DNA of 5,315 nt from Bacteroidota bacterium (GTDB lineage: Bacteria; Bacteroidota; Bacteroidia; Chitinophagales; Chitinophagaceae): contig CANGUS010000144.1 of assembly GCA_947457085.1 (NCBI GenBank), forward strand, positions 1 to 5,315. The letters are read 5' to 3'. Shown here one piece after another: positions 1-5,315 of this stretch (positions within the stretch are counted from its first letter, which is position 1; each line of letters starts with the position of its first letter). The position numbers and the translations under genes are program-made. Below the pieces are notes generated by a model. That model searched no databases. It was not told the DNA's origin and saw nothing but the letters and a program-made list of their open reading frames with translations.

Positions 1-1276
1 ATGGAACTCCTTTAAAGTTGAAGTGTGTGCGTAATTTATTTTCTAAGAAATTGCTATATGCTTCTTTGATTTCATTTGGATGATTGCTGAAGAAAGCAAA
101 TGAAGGCACATGCACTGGTAATTGATTGATGAATTTAATTGAAACAGCATTGCCTCTGAAAAATGGCGGTGGGTAATGTAAAATTTCTTTCAACATGACG
201 TCGTTCAGTTTAGAAGTAGGTATTTTTTGTGCTCTTCTTTCAAAAACATCTAGGGCTTCTTCGATCGCTTTGTGAATTCGTAATTTTTCTGTTGCAGAAA
301 TAAACAAGATTGGAATATCTGTAAACGGTTTTAATTTTTCTTTAATTTCTTCTTCTACTTTTTTGGATGTCATCGTTTCTTTTTCAACTAAATCCCATTT
401 GTTTACCAAGATAACAACGCCTTTCCCTTTTCGAGTTGCCAAACTAAAAATATTAACATCTTGCGAAGTAATCCCTTTGGTTGCATCTATTAAGATCATA
501 CAAACATCGGCTTCTTCTAATGCTTTTACAGCACGAATGGTAGAGTAAAATTCAAGGTCATCTTTCTCGGCATTTTTCTTACGAAGCCCTGCTGTATCAA
601 TTAATATAAATTCTTTCCCAAATAATTTGTATTCTGTATGAATGCTATCTCGTGTGGTTCCTGCAATATCTGAAACAATATTTCTGGTCTCACCTACCAA
701 TGAATTGAGTAGAGATGATTTCCCTGCATTGGGTTGGCCAACAATCGCAATTTTAGGTAATTCTGTTTCTAATTCTTTGTCAGCCCCCGTCATATAGCCT
801 GTTATCTCGTCCATTAAATCGCCTGTGCCACTGCCTGAAAGAGAGGAGATGAAATGTATTTTTTCAAACCCTAAGCTGTAAAATTCGGTCCCATCAATTT
901 GACGGCGACTGTTATCTACTTTGTTTACAACCACTACAACTGGTTTTGTAGAACGATGTAATAATTGAGCAAACTCTTCATCTAAGCCCATTACGCCACT
1001 AGTAACATCTACTACAAAAACAATCACACTGGCTTCATTCAACGCAATTTCTACTTGCTGACGAATTTCTCTTTCAAATACATCATCGCCATTGACTACA
1101 TATCCACCGGTGTCTATTACATGAAAATGCTTTCCATTCCATTCACTTTCGCCATATTGACGATCACGAGTTACTCCACTTACATCATCTACTATGGCTT
1201 TGCGCTCGCCAATTAAACGATTAAAAAGGGTAGATTTACCGACATTTGGACGACCAACTATAGCGACTGTATACAT
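1..1276 (-). CDS. der: Ribosome assembly GTPase Der (EngA), C-terminal end cut by window edge
   Basis: Der is an essential cytoplasmic protein with two tandem GTPase domains that acts in late maturation of the 50S ribosomal subunit. Reading from the ATG at 1276-1274, 425 residues are visible. The first G domain has a P-loop GRPNVGKST (residues 8-16), DTGG (55-58) and NKVD (118-121). The second has GQPNAGKSS (180-188), DTAG (227-230) and NKWD (292-295). A KH-like C-terminal domain follows from about residue 355, including the typical YPPPFFRG segment (369-375). Der is usually about 435-440 residues, so only about ten codons are missing beyond base 1. All GTP-binding motifs are intact, with no frameshift. 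The start places the P-loop at the normal distance from the N-terminus. There is no Shine-Dalgarno site; the region before the ATG is AT-rich. The gene lies downstream of a tRNA on the same strand, separated from it by a terminator hairpin. Family identity is secure from the duplicated motifs. Confidence 0.97.
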   Translation of the reverse strand, partial: MYTVAIVGRPNVGKSTLFNRLIGERKAIVDDVSGVTRDRQYGESEWNGKHFHVIDTGGYVVNGDDVFEREIRQQVEIALNEASVIVFVVDVTSGVMGLDEEFAQLLHRSTKPVVVVVNKVDNSRRQIDGTEFYSLGFEKIHFISSLSGSGTGDLMDEITGYMTGADKELETELPKIAIVGQPNAGKSSLLNSLVGETRNIVSDIAGTTRDSIHTEYKLFGKEFILIDTAGLRKKNAEKDDLEFYSTIRAVKALEEADVCMILIDATKGITSQDVNIFSLATRKGKGVVILVNKWDLVEKETMTSKKVEEEIKEKLKPFTDIPILFISATEKLRIHKAIEEALDVFERRAQKIPTSKLNDVMLKEILHYPPPFFRGNAVSIKFINQLPVHVPSFAFFSNHPNEIKEAYSNFLENKLRTHFNFKGVP

Positions 1277-1322
1277 AATTAATTTTGAATGTTTAATGTT
1301 TAATGAGGAATAAAAAGGATTC

Positions 1323-1342
1323 GTTCATTGAACACAAAATTG
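1323..1342 (-). promoter_or_regulatory. Weak candidate der promoter box with adjacent small palindrome
   Basis: On the minus strand CAATTTTG (1342-1335) differs by one base from the Bacteroidota -7 box TAnnTTTG. No good TTTG lies at the usual upstream distance. Directly downstream, around the start point this box would predict, sits an 11-base palindrome with 5-base arms, GTTCA-T-TGAAC (1323-1333), which could be an operator. The predicted leader to the der ATG would be about 55 bases. The terminator after the tRNA implies that der needs its own promoter, but both elements are short and could be chance in AT-rich DNA. Confidence 0.2.
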
Positions 1343-1360
1343 TAGAAATATTTTTAAAAT

Positions 1361-1395
1361 AAAAAATGGCAAAGGGTAAGCTCTGCCATTTTTTT
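1361..1395 (-). terminator. Rho-independent-type terminator after the tRNA gene
   Basis: Bases 1361-1371 (AAAAAATGGCA) and 1385-1395 form part of a perfect 11-base-pair inverted repeat with 1384 as the first paired base on the right arm (TGCCATTTTTT, 1384-1394), around a 12-base loop. The core is TGGCA/TGCCA flanked by A and T runs. Read on the minus strand the hairpin begins three or four bases after the tRNA discriminator base and ends in a T-rich run, as expected for an intrinsic terminator of the tRNA transcript. The A/T symmetry means it could also stop plus-strand transcription, but no plus-strand gene ends here. It separates the tRNA from der. Confidence 0.75.
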
Positions 1396-1397
1396 AG

Positions 1398-1469
<72 letters not shown>

Positions 1470-1472
1470 TTG

Positions 1473-1503
1473 CAAATGTAAGGCAATTCTGTTAACTTAC
1501 AAA
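1473..1503 (-). promoter_or_regulatory. Bacteroidota-type promoter of the tRNA-fMet gene
   Basis: On the minus strand TTTG (1503-1500), a spacer of exactly 19 bases and TACATTTG (1480-1473) match the primary sigma factor consensus of Bacteroidota, TTTG-N19-TAnnTTTG, at every specified base. From the -33/-7 naming of the boxes the transcription start should fall about 4-5 bases past the final G, at roughly 1468-1470. That is within a base or two of the mature tRNA 5' end at 1469. The upstream box lies inside the spacer of the oppositely directed era promoter. Confidence 0.8.
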
Positions 1504-1521
1504 TTCTATTTGTTATCTTTG
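1488..1521 (+). promoter_or_regulatory. Bacteroidota-type promoter of era
   Basis: TATCTTTG (1514-1521) is an exact match to the -7 box TAnnTTTG, six bases before the era ATG. The upstream box is poor: the best candidates are TCTG (1488-1491) or TGTT (1490-1493), at spacings of 22 or 20 bases. The predicted start point is about 1525-1526, which leaves a leader of zero to two bases. The element overlaps the divergent tRNA promoter between about 1488 and 1503. Confidence 0.55.
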
Positions 1522-1526
1522 TCCTA

Positions 1527-2402
1527 ATGGATAATTTTAAAAGTGGTTTTGTAGGAATTTTTGGCAAACCAAATGCAGGTAAATCAACCTTAATGAATGC
1601 AATCTTGAATGAAAAGTTAGCAATCGTTTCGCCAAAGGCACAAACTACTCGGAATAAAATTTTAGGGATTTTAACAGAGAAAAATTATCAAATTATTTTT
1701 TCAGACACCCCTGGTTTACTCAATAGTAGCTACAAATTGCATGAACGAATGATGCAAGAAGTAGCACAAGTCAAACAAGGTACCGATGTGGTATTATATA
1801 TAATGGATGCCAATGATGATGTGCCAGAAAACATTGCGCTGTTAGAAACATTGAAAAGTAAAAGCGCAACCATTTTAGTAATTAATAAAATTGACAAAGC
1901 AAAACCTTCTAAAATTGAGCATGTAAAAGAAGCATTTACCAAACTAAATTATGTAAAAAAAATCATTGAAGTATCAGCTTTGCAAAAATTAAATTTAGAT
2001 AATTTGATAGGTAGCTTAGTAGAACTTTTGCCAGCAATGCCTGCCTATTATGATGAAGATACACTCACAGATAAACCCATGCGTTTTTTTGTATCTGAAA
2101 TCATTCGAGAGAAATTGTTTTTTGAACTTGATGAAGAGTTGCCTTATCACTCAGCAGTGATTGTAAGAACTTTTGAAGAGAAAACAACATTGACTAAAAT
2201 TGTAGCTGAAATTATTGTCAGCAGAGAAACCCAAAAAGGAATTATTATTGGTAAAGGGGGAAGTATGATTTCTAAAATTGGTCAGTTGGCTCGGGAAGAT
2301 ATTGAAAAATTTATCGATCGTAAAGTGTTTTTAGAGCTTCGGGTAAAAGTGCGCAACGATTGGCGAAATAATAATCTGTATTTAAAAGAATATGGATATT
2401 AA
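1527..2402 (+). CDS. era: GTPase Era
   Basis: Era binds the 3' end of 16S rRNA and couples GTP hydrolysis to 30S subunit maturation in the cytoplasm. The 291-residue product has the usual family length. The N-terminal G domain shows the P-loop GKPNAGKST (13-21), DTPG (60-63), NKID (120-123) and the SAL motif (150-152). The C-terminal KH domain carries the RNA-binding loop GIIIGKGG (238-245) and ends with the characteristic VKVRNDWRNN segment (273-282). The ATG at 1527 is supported because it gives the normal short lead-in (MDNFKSGFVG) before the P-loop. No Shine-Dalgarno site is possible if transcription starts at the predicted point just before the ATG. The gene is divergent from the initiator tRNA and der, and is followed after 26 bases by a PLP enzyme gene on the same strand, probably on the same transcript. 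All motifs are intact. Confidence 0.98.
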   Translation: MDNFKSGFVGIFGKPNAGKSTLMNAILNEKLAIVSPKAQTTRNKILGILTEKNYQIIFSDTPGLLNSSYKLHERMMQEVAQVKQGTDVVLYIMDANDDVPENIALLETLKSKSATILVINKIDKAKPSKIEHVKEAFTKLNYVKKIIEVSALQKLNLDNLIGSLVELLPAMPAYYDEDTLTDKPMRFFVSEIIREKLFFELDEELPYHSAVIVRTFEEKTTLTKIVAEIIVSRETQKGIIIGKGGSMISKIGQLAREDIEKFIDRKVFLELRVKVRNDWRNNNLYLKEYGY

Positions 2403-2428
2403 TAATTTGATGATTGGGTCTTTTAAGA

Positions 2429-3304
2429 ATGGATTTATTTAAAACCGACATACTGATTTCAAATATTAATACAAAAACTGTACAAGATAAAAATATACAT
2501 TTAGACTTATTGCGGCTCGATTTAATTCATCCTGAAATATCTGGAAATAAGTGGTTTAAATTGAAATACAACATTGCCTTTGCCATAGAAAATAACTTTA
2601 AATCCATCGTTTCATTTGGAGGGGCTTACTCGAATCATTTACATGCCTTGGCTTTTGCAGGAAAAGAATTTAATATTAAAACAATCGGGATAATTCGAGG
2701 GGAAGCAGTTGAAAATCAAACATTGCAGGATTGTAAAAAATGGGGGATGGATATCCATTTTATTTCAAGAGAACAATATCGGGAAAAAGATGAGGTGCAT
2801 TTTTTAAAAACGATTCAAGAAGAATTTAAAACATCCTATATTATTCCTGAAGGTGGAAATAATATGCTTGGACAAAAAGGTTGTGTGGAAATTTTATCGC
2901 CAGCGCAAAAAGAAAAATACGATTTGTTTTGTTGTTCAACAGGCACTGGAGCTACCTTTACCGGCATTGTGAATGCTTTAGGTGGAGAAAAAAAAGCGAT
3001 GGGTTTTAGTGCAATCAAAAATGGCCATTACCTCGCCAATGAAATTCAACAGCAAACTCCTTATTTAAATTTTGAATTACAATATGATTATCATTTTGGA
3101 GGCTTTGCAAAAATAAATGATCATTTAAAGACCTTTATGCAACAATTTAAAAGTGAACAATCATTTGAGTTGGATAGAGTGTATACTGGAAAAATGATGT
3201 TTGGAATATTTGATTTAATTGAAACAAATAGTCTTCAAGAAAACACTCAAATATTAGCGATTCACACCGGCGGATTGCAGGGTAATAGAACATATATTCG
3301 TTGA
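2429..3304 (+). CDS. PLP-dependent enzyme of the ACC deaminase/D-cysteine desulfhydrase family
   Basis: This is a fold-type II (tryptophan synthase beta-like) PLP enzyme, probably cytoplasmic. With the ATG at 2429 it has 291 residues, short for a family usually of about 325-340. The PLP lysine is K41 in SGNKWFKL (38-45). SNH (68-70) lies at the active-site serine/asparagine position, STGTGAT (170-176) is the glycine-rich phosphate-binding loop, YTGK (252-255) holds the conserved tyrosine, and HTGG (279-282) is the last active-site strand. True ACC deaminases carry Glu after that tyrosine and Leu in place of the Thr of HTGG. Both are Thr here, which points to a D-cysteine desulfhydrase-like or other activity; the substrate is inferred, not shown. 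A TTG at 2414 would add five residues (MGLLR), but the ATG is preferred as a stronger codon with no loss of conserved sequence. It is likely cotranscribed with era, with no evident functional link. Confidence 0.9.
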   Translation: MDLFKTDILISNINTKTVQDKNIHLDLLRLDLIHPEISGNKWFKLKYNIAFAIENNFKSIVSFGGAYSNHLHALAFAGKEFNIKTIGIIRGEAVENQTLQDCKKWGMDIHFISREQYREKDEVHFLKTIQEEFKTSYIIPEGGNNMLGQKGCVEILSPAQKEKYDLFCCSTGTGATFTGIVNALGGEKKAMGFSAIKNGHYLANEIQQQTPYLNFELQYDYHFGGFAKINDHLKTFMQQFKSEQSFELDRVYTGKMMFGIFDLIETNSLQENTQILAIHTGGLQGNRTYIR

Positions 3305-3317
3305 TTTTTTTAGCAAA

Positions 3318-3345
3318 TTGTTTTGAATTAAATGATATACCTTCG
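3318..3345 (+). promoter_or_regulatory. Candidate promoter of the secreted-protein gene
   Basis: TTG (3318-3320), a 17-base spacer and TACCTTCG (3338-3345) resemble TTTG-N19-TAnnTTTG, with one mismatch in the -7 box and a slightly short spacer. The predicted start near 3350 would leave a leader of about 15 bases to the GTG at 3365. The 60-base gap after the PLP enzyme gene makes a separate promoter plausible, but readthrough from era is also possible. Confidence 0.3.
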
Positions 3346-3364
3346 CTCTCGTTAAAATTATTAC

Positions 3365-4063
3365 GTGAAATTTTTATCCCTTCTAGCAATCATTTTATTT
3401 AGTAGCTTTTTTGCAAATGCACAAGTGTCTGAAGCTATACAGGTGCCTCAACTGCCTGCTATGCAAATTGTAACGGATGAAACCATAAATATTTTATCTT
3501 GGAATTCTCAGTATCACGGAATAAAATCCATTGCTATTCAACGTTTCTCAGACAGTTTAAATAATTTTGTAACCATTGGCCTTGTTACAAAGCCTAAAAT
3601 AGGGTTGCATTCTTACACCGATATACAACCCTTGGTTGGTGTCAATAGCTATCGATTGTTGATCCTATTTGCAGGGGATGTGGAGTGGTTTAGTAATACC
3701 TACCAAGTAATCACTAAAAATCAGGATGTGGGTCATTCGATTACAGAACCAATTCGACCCAATAAAACAACTCCTGCTTCAACTCCGCCTACTAAACCTG
3801 CCGAGTTTGTTTATACTCCATCTGCTAGAATTTATACAAATGCTACAACCAAACATATTCAAATTAATTTAGAGGATGCATTGTCTAAAAAATATTCCAT
3901 TCGTTTTTTTGATCCCTCTAAAAATGAAATTCTTCGGATATCTCGCGTGATTAAAACCAAATTGATTTTAGATAAAAATAATTTTAATTCAAAAGGGACC
4001 TATAGTTTTCAACTTTTTGATGGCAGCATTTTAATAGAAACCGGTTATATAACAGTATATTAA
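3365..4063 (+). CDS. Secreted protein: signal peptide, FnIII-like domain, possible T9SS sorting domain
   Basis: The product has 232 residues. Starting at GTG 3365 gives a clean Sec signal peptide: M-K, a hydrophobic core (3-16) and a signal peptidase I site ANA|QV after residue 19. No other start preserves it. Residues about 38-117 have the strand pattern of a fibronectin type III-like domain: INILSW, then a repeated I-x-I-x-R strand, a YTD turn (84-86) and NSYRLLI (94-100). Residues about 118-148 form a Pro/Thr-rich linker. Residues about 149-232 form a second beta-rich domain ending in a GTYSFQL strand (211-217) and a final TGYITVY. This resembles the C-terminal sorting domain that Bacteroidota use for type IX secretion, but lacks an obvious lysine-rich tail, so outer-surface export is inferred. 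No catalytic motif is visible; the role is unknown. The gene converges with the minus-strand gene ending at 4103, leaving 39 bases between them with no convincing terminator. Confidence 0.85.
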   Translation: MKFLSLLAIILFSSFFANAQVSEAIQVPQLPAMQIVTDETINILSWNSQYHGIKSIAIQRFSDSLNNFVTIGLVTKPKIGLHSYTDIQPLVGVNSYRLLILFAGDVEWFSNTYQVITKNQDVGHSITEPIRPNKTTPASTPPTKPAEFVYTPSARIYTNATTKHIQINLEDALSKKYSIRFFDPSKNEILRISRVIKTKLILDKNNFNSKGTYSFQLFDGSILIETGYITVY

Positions 4064-4102
4064 AATATCGATCTTTAGATTAATTATTTTTGATTGGTAT
4101 CA

Positions 4103-4603
4103 TTAAACTACTTCACAGAAATCCAATTGATAAATGTCGATGATCTCACTCGCATATTGTTCTGTAAAATATATTTTTGGCGCATATTTCCCAAACACAG
4201 GAAACTTAGATTTATCCCCTATTTCTTTTGATTGATAACTGTAACCAGCTACATACAATTCGGGCACTGCTTTGATTCTTATTTTATAAATTTTTCGATG
4301 AGTTGCATTTGCAAACCAATCAATAATAGGCTTCATTTCAAAAGCTAAATCATTTTGTAATTTAATTCTATACAACTCTTTTCCTTGGTCATAATGATCC
4401 GTAAATATTAGGTGGAAATTATGAACATAGCAAGCTAAACAATAATCATCTTTAATAATCGCAGGCGTTTCAATATCTCCAATAATTTCGATATCGATTC
4501 CTAATTTTTGCCAAAATTTAGCTAAGCGGTAATTTCTTTTTTGGATTGTTTTTTTTAAATCAGGGTCGAGTTGGCGTTTTATGTTGGTTCTTTCTGTAGG
4601 CAT
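4103..4603 (-). CDS. Conserved-looking hypothetical protein downstream of feoB
   Basis: I do not recognise this family. The ATG at 4603-4601 gives 166 residues (starting MPTERTNIKR). An in-frame ATG at 4792 would add 63 residues, but that extension lies mostly over the 3' end of feoB and reads as out-of-frame shadow sequence, so it is rejected. The protein has no signal peptide or membrane segment. It begins with a strongly basic stretch of about 35 residues (KRQL, KKTIQKRNYR), followed by a mixed alpha/beta body. One CxxC pair lies in DYCLACYVHNFH (about residues 53-64) beside two histidines, which could bind metal or form a disulfide, but this is only a possibility. The end is acidic/hydrophobic (IDIYQLDFCEVV). 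It lies 65 bases after the feoB stop on the same strand, so cotranscription with iron transport is possible. Base composition matches its neighbours. Confidence 0.7.
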   Translation of the reverse strand: MPTERTNIKRQLDPDLKKTIQKRNYRLAKFWQKLGIDIEIIGDIETPAIIKDDYCLACYVHNFHLIFTDHYDQGKELYRIKLQNDLAFEMKPIIDWFANATHRKIYKIRIKAVPELYVAGYSYQSKEIGDKSKFPVFGKYAPKIYFTEQYASEIIDIYQLDFCEVV

Positions 4604-4618
4604 TGTATGTATTTGGTT

Positions 4619-4652
4619 GTAAGGTAGTGAAAAATTTATTTCTGGGTCCAAA
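4619..4652 (-). promoter_or_regulatory. Weak candidate promoter before the hypothetical gene after feoB
   Basis: On the minus strand TTTG (4652-4649), a 22-base spacer and TACCTTAC (4626-4619) partly match the Bacteroidota consensus. The last two bases of the -7 box differ and the spacer is long. A start near 4615 would leave about 12 bases before the ATG at 4603. It would allow expression of the small gene independently of feoB, but the match could be chance. Confidence 0.2.
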
Positions 4653-4668
4653 GTTAAATTAAATATTT

Positions 4669-5315
4669 TTAAAATAATAATTGGATCACCCATGCCGATA
4701 AATAGGCAATGAGGCCCATGAATGCAAATTGGATGAGTGGATATTTCCACGAGCCTGTTTCTCTTTTTACTATTGCCATGGTGCTCATACATTGCATGGC
4801 AAACGCATAAAATAACAAAAGCGACAATCCTGTTTTGAGCGTATACACTTTTTCCCCGAATGCATTAACGGCCGAATTCATTTTTTGAATGAGTGTTTTT
4901 TCATTTTCTTCATCTACACTGTAAAGTGTTGCCATGGTGCCAACAAATACTTCTCTTGCTGCAAATGAGGTAACTAAAGCAATGCCAATTTTCCAATCGA
5001 AGCCAAGGGGTTTAATCACTGGTTCTATGGCTTTGCCAAAATGACCCGCATATGAATTCTCTAAATTACTTTCTGCGATCCATTTAGTTTGAGAGGGTCC
5101 ATAAGAGGATAAACCCCAAAGGATAATGGAAATAAATAAAATGATTTTACCAGCATCAAATACAAAGACTTTTGCTTTTTGAATCATCGTGATCACCACA
5201 TTATTCCATCGGGGCATTCGATACACGGGCAGTTCCATTAAAAAAATACTTCGTTCTTTTACCTTGATGATTAAATTCAAAACATATGCTGTCAATAAAG
5301 ACATTGCAAAGCCTA
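4669..5315 (-). CDS. feoB: Ferrous iron transport protein B (FeoB), C-terminal part only
   Basis: FeoB is the inner-membrane Fe(II) transporter, with an N-terminal G domain and a C-terminal membrane permease of paired Gate domains. Only the last 214 codons before the TAA at 4671-4669 are in the window; the rest of a protein of usually about 700 residues lies beyond base 5315. The ATG at 5304 is internal, since the frame stays open to the edge. Numbered from that Met, visible hallmarks are ELPVYRMPRW (24-33) before a membrane segment (about 52-68), GFDWKIGIALVTSFAAREVF (101-120) with its Ala-Ala-Arg-Glu core, and FAMQCMSTMAIVKRETGSW (168-186), with the Cys of the second Gate region and the RETGSW loop. 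A last membrane helix (about 190-211) ends the protein. These match the FeoB Gate/C-terminal domains closely. The 65 bases after its stop lead to a small unknown gene on the same strand. Confidence 0.93.
   Translation of the reverse strand, partial: GFAMSLLTAYVLNLIIKVKERSIFLMELPVYRMPRWNNVVITMIQKAKVFVFDAGKIILFISIILWGLSSYGPSQTKWIAESNLENSYAGHFGKAIEPVIKPLGFDWKIGIALVTSFAAREVFVGTMATLYSVDEENEKTLIQKMNSAVNAFGEKVYTLKTGLSLLLFYAFAMQCMSTMAIVKRETGSWKYPLIQFAFMGLIAYLSAWVIQLLF

Noticed and set aside
363..548. Plus-strand open frame of 61 codons
   Set aside because: It lies opposite the second G domain of der, which is clearly the coding strand.
1730..1942. Minus-strand open frame of 70 codons
   Set aside because: It is antisense to the era G domain, with no recognisable features of its own.
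2414..2428. TTG start five codons upstream for the PLP enzyme
   Set aside because: The ATG at 2429 is a stronger start, and the added residues MGLLR contribute no family sequence.
2836..3018. Minus-strand open frame of 60 codons
   Set aside because: It is antisense to the conserved phosphate-loop region of the PLP enzyme gene.
3147..3389. Minus-strand open frame of 80 codons
   Set aside because: It overlaps the PLP enzyme 3' end and the signal peptide of the next gene, both well supported on the plus strand.
4062..4091. Possible bidirectional terminator between the convergent genes
   Set aside because: AAAATA/TATTTT with an inner ATC-TTTA-GAT is all weak pairs, with an internal loop and no G-C core. 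It is too weak to call.
4604..4792. N-terminal extension of the hypothetical protein back to an ATG at 4792
   Set aside because: Most of it lies inside the 3' end of feoB in another frame, and its residues look like shadow sequence. The ATG at 4603 avoids the overlap.

Overview
The window is AT-rich bacterial chromosome and looks like Bacteroidota, probably the Chitinophagaceae/Sphingobacteriia side (inferred from overall protein style, not from a search). The signs are promoter boxes of the Bacteroidota type (TTTG, about 19 bases, TAnnTTTG), no clear Shine-Dalgarno sites, a tRNA without an encoded CCA, and a secreted protein whose C-terminus resembles a type IX secretion sorting domain. No stretch over 300 bases lacks a gene, and no mobile element, CRISPR array or sign of recent transfer was seen.

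Left part, 1-2402: a translation and ribosome-assembly block arranged divergently. On the minus strand lies nearly complete der (double GTPase for 50S assembly, only its last few codons beyond the edge). Upstream of it, on the same strand, is a tRNA with anticodon CAT that has initiator (fMet) hallmarks and is followed by a hairpin terminator separating it from der. On the plus strand era (GTPase for 16S rRNA/30S maturation) starts 57 bases from the tRNA. That gap holds two divergent Bacteroidota promoters that overlap at their upstream ends. Their geometry puts both transcription starts within a few bases of the mature tRNA 5' end and of the era start codon, so both transcripts may be essentially leaderless.

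Middle part, 2403-4063: a short fold-type II PLP enzyme of the ACC deaminase/D-cysteine desulfhydrase family closely follows era. Its active-site residues argue against true ACC deaminase. A small secreted protein follows, with a GTG start, signal peptide, fibronectin III-like domain, Pro/Thr linker and a possible type IX sorting domain.

Right part, 4103-5315: on the minus strand is the C-terminal third of the ferrous iron transporter FeoB, running off the right edge, followed by an unrecognised cytoplasmic protein of 166 residues that may be read from the same transcript. This pair converges on the secreted-protein gene.

Most of the window is ordinary housekeeping sequence. The part most worth a second look is the 57-base tRNA-fMet/era divergent promoter. 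I do not see a clearly new multi-gene system.
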